A stretch of DNA of 64,000 nucleotides from an uncultured Bacillota bacterium (GTDB taxonomy: Bacteria > Bacillota > Clostridia > Lachnospirales > Lachnospiraceae): NCBI GenBank assembly GCA_958352855.1, contig CATWQE010000008.1, positions 1-64,000 on the forward strand, given 5' to 3'. Every line of letters begins with the position of its first letter. The stretch's first letter is position 1. The position numbers and the translations under genes were made by a program. Positions 25,469 to 34,634 of this stretch are shown here, piece after piece. A model generated the notes under the pieces. That model was not told the origin of the DNA. It did no database searches and worked only from the letters and a program-made list of their open reading frames with translations.

Positions 25469-25530
25469 TTTTCTCCTCCATCTCATTGGCAGTTACATGT
25501 TTTTCTTTTTATACAATAACCATACCTATT

Positions 25531-28500
25531 TTAATGCATTTTGCCAAGTTTTTCAATACTCTTTTCCAGAACTTTTACGTTCTCTTGCCCATATTTCTCA
25601 TACAGAAGGCTTAAAAGCTCCTGGGTAATCTTTACCGTTTGAGATGGCCCCAGCCGCTTCACTGCTCTTGGTGATTTAATATAAACCACAACGCTGTCTT
25701 TTCCATCTGAATTTCGGATATCCCCGTAAAGCTCCTGCTCCCTTGCCAGAAACTCTTCCTTGCTGTCAAACTGGAACCAAAGCTCTCTTGGCGCATCTTC
25801 AAAGGAATAAATACTTTCACAAATAAGCTTGCTGGCTTTATCATCCTCTGCTGAAACCCGTCCCTGAATAAAGACTTTGTCATCCACATTCATATGCTGG
25901 ATGTTTTTCTCATAATCTCTTGGAAACACCACCACTTCTACGGTTCCCACCAAATCTTCCAGTGTCAGAAATGCCATGACCTTATTGGTTTTCGTATACT
26001 TAATGGTTTTGGCGGTAATCATGCCTCCCACCACTTCTTTTTCTCCATCCCGCACTGCCGGCACGCCGGTCTCCTCGTCCGGAAGAAAATCTGTGGTCAC
26101 TGCGGAAATATTCTTACGCCACCGCTCCTCATATTCTTCCAGAGGATGTCCGCTGATATAAATTCCAAGCACTTCTTTTTCAAACGCCAGACGGTCTTCC
26201 TTGGTATATTCCTCCACATTTGGCATATGAATCTCAAAGGCAGACTTTTCCTCCTCAGAAACCAGATCAAACAAACTCATCTGTCCTGCCATGGTATTCT
26301 TCTTTTCCATTGCCACAGCATCCACAATCTGGACATATACCATCATTTTCTGCCGTCTGTTTCCCGGAAGTTCATCCATGGCTCCTGCTTTAATGAGGTT
26401 TTCAATGACCTTTTTATTGATTTCTTTTCCTGACATCCTCTCAATGAAGTCCTGAAGATGTTTGAAATCTCCTCTTTCTTCCCGTTCTGCCACAATAGCT
26501 GCAATCACTGGTTTTCCCACGCTTTTAATGGCAGATAATCCGTAACGGATTGCCCCCTGATCCACAGAAAAAGAGCTGTATCCCTTGTTAATATCCGGCG
26601 GCAAAATAGAAATCCCCATTTTCCGGCTGGACAAAATATATTCTGCCACCTTGGAAGGATTATCAATCACAGAAGTCATAAGAGCTGCCATAAATTCCAC
26701 AGGGAAGTAATATTTTAAATACGCAGTCTGATATGCCACCATGGCATAGGCTGCTGCATGGGATTTATTAAAAGCATACTTGGCAAAATCAATCATTTCA
26801 TCATAAATTTTATTTGCTATCTGCTCGGAAATTCCACGTTTTATACATCCTGGAACACCTTCCTCTTCATTTCCGTAGACAAAGTTCTGACGTTCCTTTT
26901 CCATTACCGCTGCCTTTTTCTTACTCATGGCGCGGCGGAGCAAATCACTTCTTCCAAGGGTATAGCCTCCCAGGGAGCGTACAATCTGCATAACCTGTTC
27001 CTGGTACACAATACACCCGTAAGTAGGCTTCAAAATCGGCTCCAGCTCCGGACAGTCATAGGTAATGCTTCCCGCATTGTTCTTCCCTTTTATATACTGG
27101 GGAATGAAATCCATGGGGCCGGGACGGTACAGGGAAATCCCCGCGATAACATCCTCCAGACTTTCCGGCTTCAACTCTTTCATGAAATTAGTCATTCCGC
27201 CGCTTTCCAACTGGAACACACCATCTGTTTTTCCCTGGCCCAGCATTTCATAAACCTTTTTATCTTCATAATTAATGTGGTCAATATCCAGCTTTACTCC
27301 CTGGTTCTGCTCTGCCAGCTTCACCGCATTCTGGATAACCGTCAGGGTTCGAAGTCCCAGAAAGTCCATTTTGAGAAGTCCCAGCTCTTCCAGTGTTGTC
27401 ATGGTAAACTGGGTGACAATGGAACCGTCCGAAGCCCTGGACAATGGCACATACTCATCCACAGATTTCTGGCTGATAACCACTCCCGCCGCATGCATGG
27501 AGGTATGTCTTGGAAGTCCCTCCAGACGCCGGCTCATATCTATGAGTTTTTTCACCGTCTCATCTGTCTCATAAAGTGTCCGAAGCTCCGGATTCATTTT
27601 CAGCGCCTTATCAATAGTAATATTCAGCTCCGTTGGAATCATCTTGGCAATGGAATCACACTGGGCATATGGTAAATCCATAACACGCCCCACATCCCGG
27701 ATAACGCCCCTGGCAGCCATGGTACCAAAGGTAACAATCTGCACCACCCGGTCTTTTCCGTATTTTTCCACCACATAATCAATGACCTCCTGTCTTCTCT
27801 CGAAGCAGAAATCCACGTCAATATCCGGCATGGACACACGCTCCGGGTTCAGGAATCGCTCAAAGAGCAAATCATATTTAATGGGGTCCAGCTTCGTAAT
27901 TCCAAGAGTGTAAGAAACCAGGCTTCCTGCCGCTGAACCACGTCCAGGGCCTACCATGATGTCATGGTCTCTGGCAAACCGTATAAAGTCCCATACAATG
28001 AGGAAATAATCCACATAACCCATTTTCTGAATAACGCCCAATTCATACTCCAGACGTTTCTTCAATTCCTCCAGATTTTCTGTATACCGTTCCTTAAGCC
28101 CGTCGTAACACAGCTTGTTCAAATATTCCCATGAGGTATAAGGGGCAGGCACATCAAACTTGGGCAGCTTTGTCACACCAAATTCAATTTCCACCTCACA
28201 CCGGTCTGCGATTTTCTGAGTATTTTCCAGAGCTTCCGGTATATAAGGGAAGAGCTTCAGCATCTCTTCCGGGGATTTTACATAATATTGTCCCCCTTCA
28301 TAGCGCATTCTATCCTCATCCTGCAACCGTTTTCCTGTCTGCACGCAAAGGAGGATATCATGAGCCTCCACGTCTGTATCATAGGTATAATGTACGTCAT
28401 TGGTCACTACCAGATCAATTCCCGTCTCCTGGTGCATCCTGAGAAGCTGCTGGTTTACCCTCTGCTGCTCCGGAATGCCATGCTCCTGCATTTCCAGGAA

Positions 28501-29013
28501 AAAATTTCCTTTCCCGAAAATTTCCTCATAGCGCAGGGCTGCTTTTTTCCCTTCCTCATAAAAACCTCTGGTAAGATTTTTTGCAACTTCTCCTGCAAGG
28601 CATGCGCTTAATGCAATAATTCCTTCATGATATTGCTCCAAAAGCTCCAAATCCACCCTTGGTTTGTAGTAAAATCCATCAATAAATCCCTTGGAAACAA
28701 TTTTCATCAGATTCTCATAACCCTGATTATTCTCTGCCAGCAAAACCAGATGATAATAGCGGCTTTCTGAATGTCCTTGCTCCCGTTCAAATCTGGAACC
28801 AGGGGCAACATACACCTCGCAACCCAAAATAGGCTTGATTCCGGCGGCTTTTGCTGCCCTATAAAAATCAATGCAGCCAAACATGACTCCATGGTCTGTT
28901 ATGGCCGCACTGTTCATTCCCAGTTCCTTTACTCTGGCTACATATTCATGAATCTTATTGGAACCATCCAAAAGGCTGTATTCCGTATGTACATGTAAAT
29001 GAGTAAAATTCAC
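25531..29013 (-). CDS. dnaE: DNA polymerase III alpha subunit (DnaE type)
   Basis: This 1160-residue replicative polymerase has, in order, an N-terminal PHP domain (HLHVHTEYSLLDG, ITDHGVMFG), palm and thumb with GRGSAAGSLVSY and the catalytic PDIDVDFC, then fingers. Tandem HhH and OB-fold regions follow (the OB fold near VVGGMITAKTIKYTKTNKVM). There is no internal exonuclease domain, so it is DnaE rather than PolC. In Firmicutes DnaE usually extends primers on the lagging strand beside PolC. It is followed by pfkA. Confidence 0.96.
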   Translation of the reverse strand: MNFTHLHVHTEYSLLDGSNKIHEYVARVKELGMNSAAITDHGVMFGCIDFYRAAKAAGIKPILGCEVYVAPGSRFEREQGHSESRYYHLVLLAENNQGYENLMKIVSKGFIDGFYYKPRVDLELLEQYHEGIIALSACLAGEVAKNLTRGFYEEGKKAALRYEEIFGKGNFFLEMQEHGIPEQQRVNQQLLRMHQETGIDLVVTNDVHYTYDTDVEAHDILLCVQTGKRLQDEDRMRYEGGQYYVKSPEEMLKLFPYIPEALENTQKIADRCEVEIEFGVTKLPKFDVPAPYTSWEYLNKLCYDGLKERYTENLEELKKRLEYELGVIQKMGYVDYFLIVWDFIRFARDHDIMVGPGRGSAAGSLVSYTLGITKLDPIKYDLLFERFLNPERVSMPDIDVDFCFERRQEVIDYVVEKYGKDRVVQIVTFGTMAARGVIRDVGRVMDLPYAQCDSIAKMIPTELNITIDKALKMNPELRTLYETDETVKKLIDMSRRLEGLPRHTSMHAAGVVISQKSVDEYVPLSRASDGSIVTQFTMTTLEELGLLKMDFLGLRTLTVIQNAVKLAEQNQGVKLDIDHINYEDKKVYEMLGQGKTDGVFQLESGGMTNFMKELKPESLEDVIAGISLYRPGPMDFIPQYIKGKNNAGSITYDCPELEPILKPTYGCIVYQEQVMQIVRSLGGYTLGRSDLLRRAMSKKKAAVMEKERQNFVYGNEEEGVPGCIKRGISEQIANKIYDEMIDFAKYAFNKSHAAAYAMVAYQTAYLKYYFPVEFMAALMTSVIDNPSKVAEYILSSRKMGISILPPDINKGYSSFSVDQGAIRYGLSAIKSVGKPVIAAIVAEREERGDFKHLQDFIERMSGKEINKKVIENLIKAGAMDELPGNRRQKMMVYVQIVDAVAMEKKNTMAGQMSLFDLVSEEEKSAFEIHMPNVEEYTKEDRLAFEKEVLGIYISGHPLEEYEERWRKNISAVTTDFLPDEETGVPAVRDGEKEVVGGMITAKTIKYTKTNKVMAFLTLEDLVGTVEVVVFPRDYEKNIQHMNVDDKVFIQGRVSAEDDKASKLICESIYSFEDAPRELWFQFDSKEEFLAREQELYGDIRNSDGKDSVVVYIKSPRAVKRLGPSQTVKITQELLSLLYEKYGQENVKVLEKSIEKLGKMH

Positions 29014-29037
29014 TGTTTTTCTCCTCTATTCTTCTTA

Positions 29038-29628
29038 CTAATCCTGTTTTTCCTTCCGCAGCAAAACATTAAACCAGCGGTCACTTTTGTCTGCTCTTAC
29101 ATCACTGGTCTTCCAAATGTCCAGCACTGTAATATTAGGAAATGCATCCAGGAGATGATTAAGCGCCTCTCTGTCATAGTCATAGAAATAACGACCATTA
29201 TATTTGCCGTTGCGTTCCCCTTTCCGCACAGAAAAATACAGAATTCCATCATCCTTTAACGCTTTTAGAATCTTTCTCATGATTTCCTTCACTTCATCCG
29301 GGGGAAAATGCCCTAAAATGGCACAAGCCCAAATCCCATGAAATACATCATCAAATTCCATATCCTCTGCCCGCAAATGCAGAACTTCTTTCCCTGTATG
29401 AATGCTGGCCAGCTCACACATTTTCTCTGACCCATCCATAGCAGTTACAACACAGCCCTCCTCTTCCAGAAACACTGTATCTCTGCCCGACCCACAGCCT
29501 AAATCAAGGACGTCTGCACTCTCAGGAAGCAGCTCTACAAAACGCGCAATCTGCTCCTCCATGCAAAAATCCACAGTTTCTTCATAATAAGGTACTGCGT
29601 ACCGGTCATAATAATCTATCGAGTCCAC
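29038..29628 (-). CDS. Class I SAM-dependent methyltransferase
   Basis: The protein has a Rossmann-fold methylase core of 196 residues with motif I VLDLGCGSGRDT, the acidic residue after strand 2 (TAMDGS) and motif IV-like IWACAILGHFP. It resembles small UbiE/TehB-like methylases. The substrate cannot be inferred: no biosynthetic partner is adjacent and the flanking genes are dnaE and a translation-related S1 protein. It lies 24 nt after the position where dnaE starts on the same strand, so it precedes dnaE in a transcript. Confidence 0.85.
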   Translation of the reverse strand: MDSIDYYDRYAVPYYEETVDFCMEEQIARFVELLPESADVLDLGCGSGRDTVFLEEEGCVVTAMDGSEKMCELASIHTGKEVLHLRAEDMEFDDVFHGIWACAILGHFPPDEVKEIMRKILKALKDDGILYFSVRKGERNGKYNGRYFYDYDREALNHLLDAFPNITVLDIWKTSDVRADKSDRWFNVLLRKEKQD

Positions 29629-29733
29629 TTATTTTCCTCCTTCTGGACAGTCAAATTCTTCATTATCAGTTATACGACTGCACAGCGTGCAATCTTTAGG
29701 TATTATACCATACCCTTCTTACTTATAAAAGTA

Positions 29734-30573
29734 TCAGCGGGCATAAATTTTCCCATTTTTCATCTCAATTTTCTTTTCTTTTAACAAATGCCCTACTGCA
29801 CGTTTAAAAGCATTTTTGCTAAGTCCGAATTCTCTCTGGATAATCTCCGGTGAAGCCTTATCATCAAAAGGCAGTTCCCCTTCAAATTCCTGAATGATTT
29901 CATAGACGCTTTCTGCATCTTCGTGAAGCTGGATATAAGCTTTTTTCTTTGCGCTCAGTGTCAGTTTTCCATCTTCCCGCACTGCTGTTACACGACAGGT
30001 AAGCTCATCTCCCGGCTTATAATTTCCCTGGGCCTCCTGTCTTGGAATCAGTCCTGAATACTTCTCATCCACAGCTACAAACACGCCGAAGTTATCACTG
30101 ATTTCGTACACAAGACCTGTCACCGTATCTCCCTGCGCATAAGGAGAATCTGTCTGCAAATAATGATAGACCTTCATGGTTGCGCAAAGGCGGCTGCTTT
30201 TATCTATATACAAAGCCACCAGGATTTCTTCTCCTTCGTGAACTTTTTTTGTCTGCTCTTTATATGGAAGAAACAAATCTTTTTCCAGTCCCCAGTCCAG
30301 AAATGCGCCGATCCTGCTCACCTGAGCTACCCGAAGCACTGCTGTCTCCCCTAAGAACAATTTAGGCTCTCTTGTAGTCGCAATTAAACGGTCCTGGGAG
30401 TCCTTATAAATAAATACGCTGAGCTTATCACCTTTTTTTGTTCCTTCCGGCACCTGTTTTCCCGGAAGCAGTACGGTATCTTTTTCTCCCGCTGTTTCCT
30501 TCTCACCCAGATAAACCCCGAAGTCTACTACCTTTGCAACTGTCAGTTCCTGCTTTTTCCCTAATTCTATCAT
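29734..30573 (-). CDS. CvfB-like S1 RNA-binding protein
   Basis: This 279-residue protein is made of S1-like domains (residues 5-60, 65-135 and 140-215) and a C-terminal winged helix with IIQREFGLSKNAFKRAVGHL. That order is typical of CvfB/YitL, an RNA-binding factor that affects virulence or stress regulators in some Firmicutes. The VTGLVYEISDNFGVFVAVD section is a clear S1 motif. It is probably cytosolic and ribosome- or mRNA-associated. The acyl-ACP thioesterase gene precedes it by 35 nt. Confidence 0.85.
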   Translation of the reverse strand: MIELGKKQELTVAKVVDFGVYLGEKETAGEKDTVLLPGKQVPEGTKKGDKLSVFIYKDSQDRLIATTREPKLFLGETAVLRVAQVSRIGAFLDWGLEKDLFLPYKEQTKKVHEGEEILVALYIDKSSRLCATMKVYHYLQTDSPYAQGDTVTGLVYEISDNFGVFVAVDEKYSGLIPRQEAQGNYKPGDELTCRVTAVREDGKLTLSAKKKAYIQLHEDAESVYEIIQEFEGELPFDDKASPEIIQREFGLSKNAFKRAVGHLLKEKKIEMKNGKIYAR

Positions 30574-30608
30574 ACGCTCTCCTCTGTCTTATCTTTCTTT
30601 CTGTTTTC

Positions 30609-31313
30609 TTATCTTAGTTCCACTACTGCAAATGTTTCTCCTGCCGGGCTGTCCAGAACCACAGTGTAAACACCGTCCTGCTCATGGACTTTTGGCACAA
30701 TTACGCTGTCAAGCACTGCCTGATTCTTATATTCTGCCCGCATTTCTTTTACTTCAAATCCCGCAGGCAAGTATTCCATTGCCATAAGGATATACTGTCC
30801 ATTGTTCACATGATGATTCGTGTCCAAATGATGAGATTTCACCTGAAAGGACGGATATTCCTGACACTCCTTTGGCACAGCAATTTTCCTTGGCGCATAT
30901 TTCATATCTAGTTTTTCTTCCAGTTCATATGCCTGAATCTGTTTTTCATCTATATTGGTGGGATGTCCGGTACGCAAATCCAGGTATGTCCACAATGTAT
31001 TGGCATATGCAATTCTGTTTCCATCTTTATCTTCCATGGTAAAATTTCTTTTTCCCATAAAATGCCGGAATTCATAAGGCCAGGTAGAAATTTTTATTTC
31101 CTCACAAAGTTCAGGATACCGCTCTACCACAATCTGCCATGCCGAAAGTACCCATACCTGCTGCTTGTCTGCCAGAAATTCCATTCCCACTCCTGCTGAT
31201 TCTGAGTGAAAGGTGCTGCAGTCCTGGAAGTAATTAATAATACTGTTCAAAGTCAGTTTCTTATCTTCCCCTATTTCGCTGTATCGTACCCTGCTGTCAA
31301 AAGAATATTTCAT
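30609..31313 (-). CDS. Acyl-ACP thioesterase
   Basis: A double hot-dog protein of 234 residues, the bacterial FatA/FatB type that frees fatty acids from acyl carrier protein. The N-terminal hot dog carries VRYSEIGEDKKLTLNSIINY. The second contains SHHLDTNHHVNNGQYILMA with the Asn-x-His catalytic arrangement. Such enzymes in gut Clostridia release medium or long chain fatty acids. No fatty acid genes are adjacent. It precedes the CvfB-like gene and follows tRNA-Gln in the same direction. Confidence 0.9.
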   Translation of the reverse strand: MKYSFDSRVRYSEIGEDKKLTLNSIINYFQDCSTFHSESAGVGMEFLADKQQVWVLSAWQIVVERYPELCEEIKISTWPYEFRHFMGKRNFTMEDKDGNRIAYANTLWTYLDLRTGHPTNIDEKQIQAYELEEKLDMKYAPRKIAVPKECQEYPSFQVKSHHLDTNHHVNNGQYILMAMEYLPAGFEVKEMRAEYKNQAVLDSVIVPKVHEQDGVYTVVLDSPAGETFAVVELR

Positions 31314-31359
31314 GTCTCTATCCCTCCATAATTACCGGAAATGAAATTTTCTATAAAGT

Positions 31360-31390
31360 AAAAATATCCCAGACATTCTGTCTGGGATAT
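31360..31390 (-). terminator. Terminator of tRNA-Gln
   Basis: ATATCCCAGACA pairs perfectly with TGTCTGGGATAT around a 3-nt loop. On the minus strand it is followed by TTTTTAC and lies directly after the tRNA. Confidence 0.85.
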
Positions 31391-31396
31391 AAGTAG

Positions 31397-31468
31397 CTGG
31401 GCTACAAGGATTCGAACCTTGAGATGACGGAGTCAGAGTCCGTTGCCTTACCGTTTGGCGATAGCCCA
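31397..31468 (-). tRNA. tRNA-Gln (anticodon CTG)
   Basis: The minus strand folds into a normal cloverleaf. The acceptor stem is TGGGCTA/TAGCCCA, the anticodon stem ACGGA/TCCGT with loop CTCTGAC, and the T arm CAAGG-TTCGAAT-CCTTG. The anticodon is CTG, decoding CAG. CCA is not encoded. It is transcribed alone from its own promoter to its own terminator. Confidence 0.96.
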
Positions 31469-31500
31469 ATGTTTTTCTGTTGTGTCTCACAACAAAATGT

Positions 31501-31529
31501 ATTATATAGCATCCTTTTCAAAAATGCAA
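31501..31529 (-). promoter_or_regulatory. Promoter of tRNA-Gln
   Basis: TTGCAT and TATAAT are 17 bp apart on the minus strand. A GTTGTG/CACAAC hairpin lies in the short leader before the tRNA. Confidence 0.8.
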
Positions 31530-31609
31530 GTACTTTTTTAAATTTTTTTCAAAAAATTTTGCAAGATTCTTTCAGGCAGATTTTGGTAAGAATTTTTTTT
31601 GGGCTGGCA

Positions 31610-31780
31610 GGAGGTGGTAGGGGCAAAAAAGACTTTACATGAGGTCTTTTGCCCTGATAAGGGGGCAAAAATAGAAAAAAGCAAAAGATTTTACCCCATA
31701 AAATTAAAAATCGAAGCAAAACTGGGGCAATATCACACAACACACAGGCATTTTTGCCCCACCATGGGGCAAAACCAGGC
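31610..31780. repeat. Cluster of GGGGCAAAA motifs in both orientations
   Basis: This AT-rich 423-bp gap between tRNA-Gln and the VanY-like gene contains no plausible gene. It holds the motif GGGGCAAA(A) or its complement at about 31619, 31647, 31662, 31691 (as TTTTACCCC), 31724, 31752 and 31766. The pair at 31619-31654 forms a hairpin, and TTTTGCCCC-ACCA-TGGGGCAAAA (31752-31774) is a near perfect palindrome. Confidence 0.6.
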
Positions 31781-31891
31781 TACATAAAGGCTTCTTATCC
31801 CCATAAACTTCATTTCCTGACTGACACTGGACAATAAACAGCTCTCCCCTGCATATACTAATACCCACTACAAAAAGGCAGGTGTCTCCTT

Positions 31892-32449
31892 ATGACTTCC
31901 TATACTATTCTTATTAACCGTAGTCATCCTCTTCCCACAGATTTTCTTCCTGATTTCCTCACAGAGCCGGCAATCCCTTTTTCTGCCCCGCCCAATGACC
32001 AGAAGCGCTTATTGCAAAAAGAAGCCGCCCAGGCAGTAACGCTCCTTTTCCACCAGGCTGCGTCTCAAGGTATCGGATTAGTAGGAATCTCCGGGTACCG
32101 TTCTTATTCCCGTCAGAAAGAGCTGTACGAAAATGCGGTTCAAAAAGGCAGCGCTGCTGTCGCGCCTCCCGGAGCCAGCGAACACCAGTCCGGCCTTGCC
32201 CTGGATGTTTCCTGCGCTGCCGTTGGTTTAGAATTAGAAAACACCTTTGCAGATACTAAAGAAGGCAAATGGCTTGCAAAGCATGCTCCTCTCTATGGCT
32301 TTATCCTGCGCTATCCAAAGGATAAAGAATACATTACAGGCTACCCCTGGGAGCCCTGGCACATCCGGTATGTGGGAAAAAGCCTTTCCCTGTACTGCTC
32401 CCTTACAAATTTAACCTTAGAAGAATATTACAGCCAACTAAAACATTGA
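31892..32449 (+). CDS. VanY-like D-Ala-D-Ala carboxypeptidase (peptidase M15B)
   Basis: This 185-residue enzyme has the zinc ligands in GASEHQSGLALDVS and EPWHIRYV and the conserved GYRSYSRQKELY. It trims the terminal D-alanine of peptidoglycan stem peptides. No signal peptide or membrane anchor is visible, so it may act on cytosolic precursors or use an unrecognised export route. There is no vanHAX or vanRS nearby, so this is not evidence of glycopeptide resistance. The ribosome binding site AGGTG is weak. Confidence 0.85.
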   Translation: MTSYTILINRSHPLPTDFLPDFLTEPAIPFSAPPNDQKRLLQKEAAQAVTLLFHQAASQGIGLVGISGYRSYSRQKELYENAVQKGSAAVAPPGASEHQSGLALDVSCAAVGLELENTFADTKEGKWLAKHAPLYGFILRYPKDKEYITGYPWEPWHIRYVGKSLSLYCSLTNLTLEEYYSQLKH

Positions 32450-32473
32450 TTTTTCTCTCACAAATGCTATAAT
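32446..32473 (+). promoter_or_regulatory. Promoter of pncB
   Basis: TTGATT and TATAAT are 16 bp apart. The -35 element overlaps the last codons of the VanY-like gene. Confidence 0.6.
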
Positions 32474-32524
32474 GTTTCTAACTTATGGTTATTACAAAAC
32501 CAATGAAAAAGGAGAGCTACGCGT

Positions 32525-33988
32525 ATGAGAGCTTTAAATTTAACATTATTAACAGATTTATATGAACTTACCATGATGCAGGGCTACTTCAAAAACCCTA
32601 CAGACCAGGTCGTTGTTTTCGATGCCTTTTACCGCAAAAATCCCTGCGACGGAGGATATGCCATTGCAGCCGGCCTAGATCAGATTATCGAATATGTGCG
32701 CCATCTGCACTTTGCACCGGATGACATTGATTATTTAAGAAGTCTGAATATCTTTGATGCAGATTTTCTGGAATATTTAAGAGGTTTTCACTTCACAGGA
32801 GATATCTACGCTGTACCGGAAGGCACTGTGGTATTTCCAAGAGAGCCTCTTTTGAAGGTAATCGCTCCTGTTATGGAAGCCCAGTTAGTAGAAACTACGA
32901 TTCTGAATCTTTTGAACCACCAGAGCCTCATTGCCACCAAAGCTTCCAGGGTTGTTTACGCTGCAAAAGGTGACGGTATTATGGAATTTGGTCTGCGCCG
33001 CGCCCAGGGTCCTGACGCCGGACTTTATGGTGCAAGAGCCGCTATGATTGGCGGATGCATCGGAACCTCTAATGTTCTCACTGGTCAGATGTTCCAGGTA
33101 CCGGTAAAAGGAACTCATGCTCACAGTTGGATTATGAGCTTTCCAGACGAATATACTGCATTTAAAACCTATGCAGAGCTTTATCCAAATGCCTGCATTC
33201 TCCTGGTAGACACTTATGATGTACTGAACTCCGGTGTTCCAAACGCTATCCGCGTGTTCCAGGAAATGAAAGCAGCCGGACATGAGATGAAAGGATATGG
33301 AATCCGCATTGACAGCGGTGACCTGGCTTATCTTTCTAAACAGGCTTATAAGATGCTGGATGAAGCCGGATTTGGCGATGCCATTATTTCTGCCTCCAGT
33401 GACCTGGATGAATACCTCATTGAAAGCCTGAAATCCCAGGGCGCCAAGATTAACTCCTGGGGCGTAGGTACAAACCTGATTACCTGCCAGGACAATCCTG
33501 CATTTGGCGGCGTTTACAAACTGGCTGCCATTAAAAACGCAGAAGACGAAGATTTTGTACCAAAAATCAAGCTCTCCGAAAACGTAGAAAAGGTTACAAA
33601 TCCAGGAAATAAAACCATTTACCGTATTTACGACAAGAAAACCGGTAAAATCCGCGCAGATTTAATCTGCCTTGCAAACGAAACCTTTGACCCGAAAGAA
33701 GATATGATTATCTTTGACCCCATGGCAACCTGGAAAAAGACAAAAATCGCAGGTGGCTCCTACACCTTACGGGAACTTCTGGTTCCTGTATTCCAGAAGG
33801 GCGAATGTGTATACACCTCTCCTTCTGTTATGGAAATCAGAGATATCTGCCAGAAAGAATTAAATACCCTCTGGGATGAAACAAGACGTTTTGCAAACCC
33901 ACAGGAAGTGTATGTAGATTTATCCGATAAATTATTTAAGATTAAGTCTGATTTATTAGAGCAGATGGGACAGGCATCCATCCAGTAA
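32525..33988 (+). CDS. pncB: Nicotinate phosphoribosyltransferase
   Basis: PncB makes nicotinate mononucleotide from nicotinate and PRPP in NAD salvage. Clear motifs are LLTDLYELTMMQGY at the N-terminus, FGLRRAQGPDAGLYGAR (phosphoribosyl site), GTHAHSWIMSF with the active-site His, IRIDSGDL and GVGTNLITC. The 487 residues match the long bacterial type. AAAGGAG precedes the ATG by 8 nt. It is a single transcription unit with promoter and terminator. Confidence 0.96.
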   Translation: MRALNLTLLTDLYELTMMQGYFKNPTDQVVVFDAFYRKNPCDGGYAIAAGLDQIIEYVRHLHFAPDDIDYLRSLNIFDADFLEYLRGFHFTGDIYAVPEGTVVFPREPLLKVIAPVMEAQLVETTILNLLNHQSLIATKASRVVYAAKGDGIMEFGLRRAQGPDAGLYGARAAMIGGCIGTSNVLTGQMFQVPVKGTHAHSWIMSFPDEYTAFKTYAELYPNACILLVDTYDVLNSGVPNAIRVFQEMKAAGHEMKGYGIRIDSGDLAYLSKQAYKMLDEAGFGDAIISASSDLDEYLIESLKSQGAKINSWGVGTNLITCQDNPAFGGVYKLAAIKNAEDEDFVPKIKLSENVEKVTNPGNKTIYRIYDKKTGKIRADLICLANETFDPKEDMIIFDPMATWKKTKIAGGSYTLRELLVPVFQKGECVYTSPSVMEIRDICQKELNTLWDETRRFANPQEVYVDLSDKLFKIKSDLLEQMGQASIQ

Positions 33989-34019
33989 ACACTTAAAGTA
34001 CTCAACACACATGCCAGAA

Positions 34020-34084
34020 GGCGGCACAAAACAGAGGCTGGCTCATGCATAAAGCAAGCCCACTGTTTTGTACCGCCCTTTTTC
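34020..34084. terminator. Terminator between pncB and spoVT
   Basis: GGCGGCACAAAACAG pairs with CTGTTTTGTACCGCC with one mismatch, followed by CTTTTT on the plus strand. It lies between convergent genes. Confidence 0.8.
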
Positions 34085-34091
34085 CTGCTCT

Positions 34092-34634
34092 CTACTGCTC
34101 CATCTGCCGCCCAAGAAAGCCGGCTGCTGCCTGAGCCAGTTTCTGCTCTGTTTCACCAAATGTTCTGCCTCCTGCTTTTTCCAGAATCAGAACACTTCCC
34201 ACTGCATCTCCTGCGCAGGTGATGGTATCAATCACCTGGGAACTATATTCCAGCTTATCTTCTTCCACAATTTTCACAAATTTCTTTTCTGTGATACAGA
34301 CATTTTTCCTGTCCGCAATCATGCCCTCCAGCTCACTGTGGATTCTTCTGTCCACAAACTCCCTGGCGCCGCTTCCTGCTGCAGCTATAATCTGGTCTCT
34401 GTCTGTGATACAGGCAATACACCCAGCCGCCTGAGCCAATGCCTCCGCATATTCTTTGGCAAAGGTACTCAGCTCTCCTATAGGAGAATATTTTTTCAAA
34501 ATAATCTCGCCCTCTCTGTCTGTAAAAATTTCCAGCGGGTCGCTCTCCCTGATTCGCAGGGTTCTTCTGATTTCCTTTGGAATCACCACACGCCCCAAAT
34601 CATCAATACGCCTTACAATCCCTGTTGCTTTCAT
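34092..34634 (-). CDS. spoVT: Stage V sporulation protein T (AbrB-type regulator with GAF domain)
   Basis: SpoVT is a forespore-specific DNA-binding regulator active under sigma-G control in Bacillus. The N-terminal AbrB swapped-hairpin domain reads ATGIVRRIDDLGRVVIPKEI. The C-terminal GAF-like domain runs from about residue 55 to the end. The 180 residues fit the family. The start is the ATG after GGAGGG; an upstream in-frame codon lies inside the leader hairpin. The leader and first codons are duplicated 1.6 kb upstream around an inserted ATPase gene. Confidence 0.92.
   Translation of the reverse strand: MKATGIVRRIDDLGRVVIPKEIRRTLRIRESDPLEIFTDREGEIILKKYSPIGELSTFAKEYAEALAQAAGCIACITDRDQIIAAAGSGAREFVDRRIHSELEGMIADRKNVCITEKKFVKIVEEDKLEYSSQVIDTITCAGDAVGSVLILEKAGGRTFGETEQKLAQAAAGFLGRQMEQ

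Noticed and set aside
31397..31468. tRNA-Gln as an integration site (att) for an island
   Set aside because: No integrase gene and no repeat of the tRNA 3' end is visible in the window, and flanking genes are ordinary housekeeping genes.
31892..32449. Glycopeptide resistance gene
   Set aside because: A single VanY-like carboxypeptidase without vanHAX or a VanRS pair is ordinary in Clostridia and gives no evidence of resistance.
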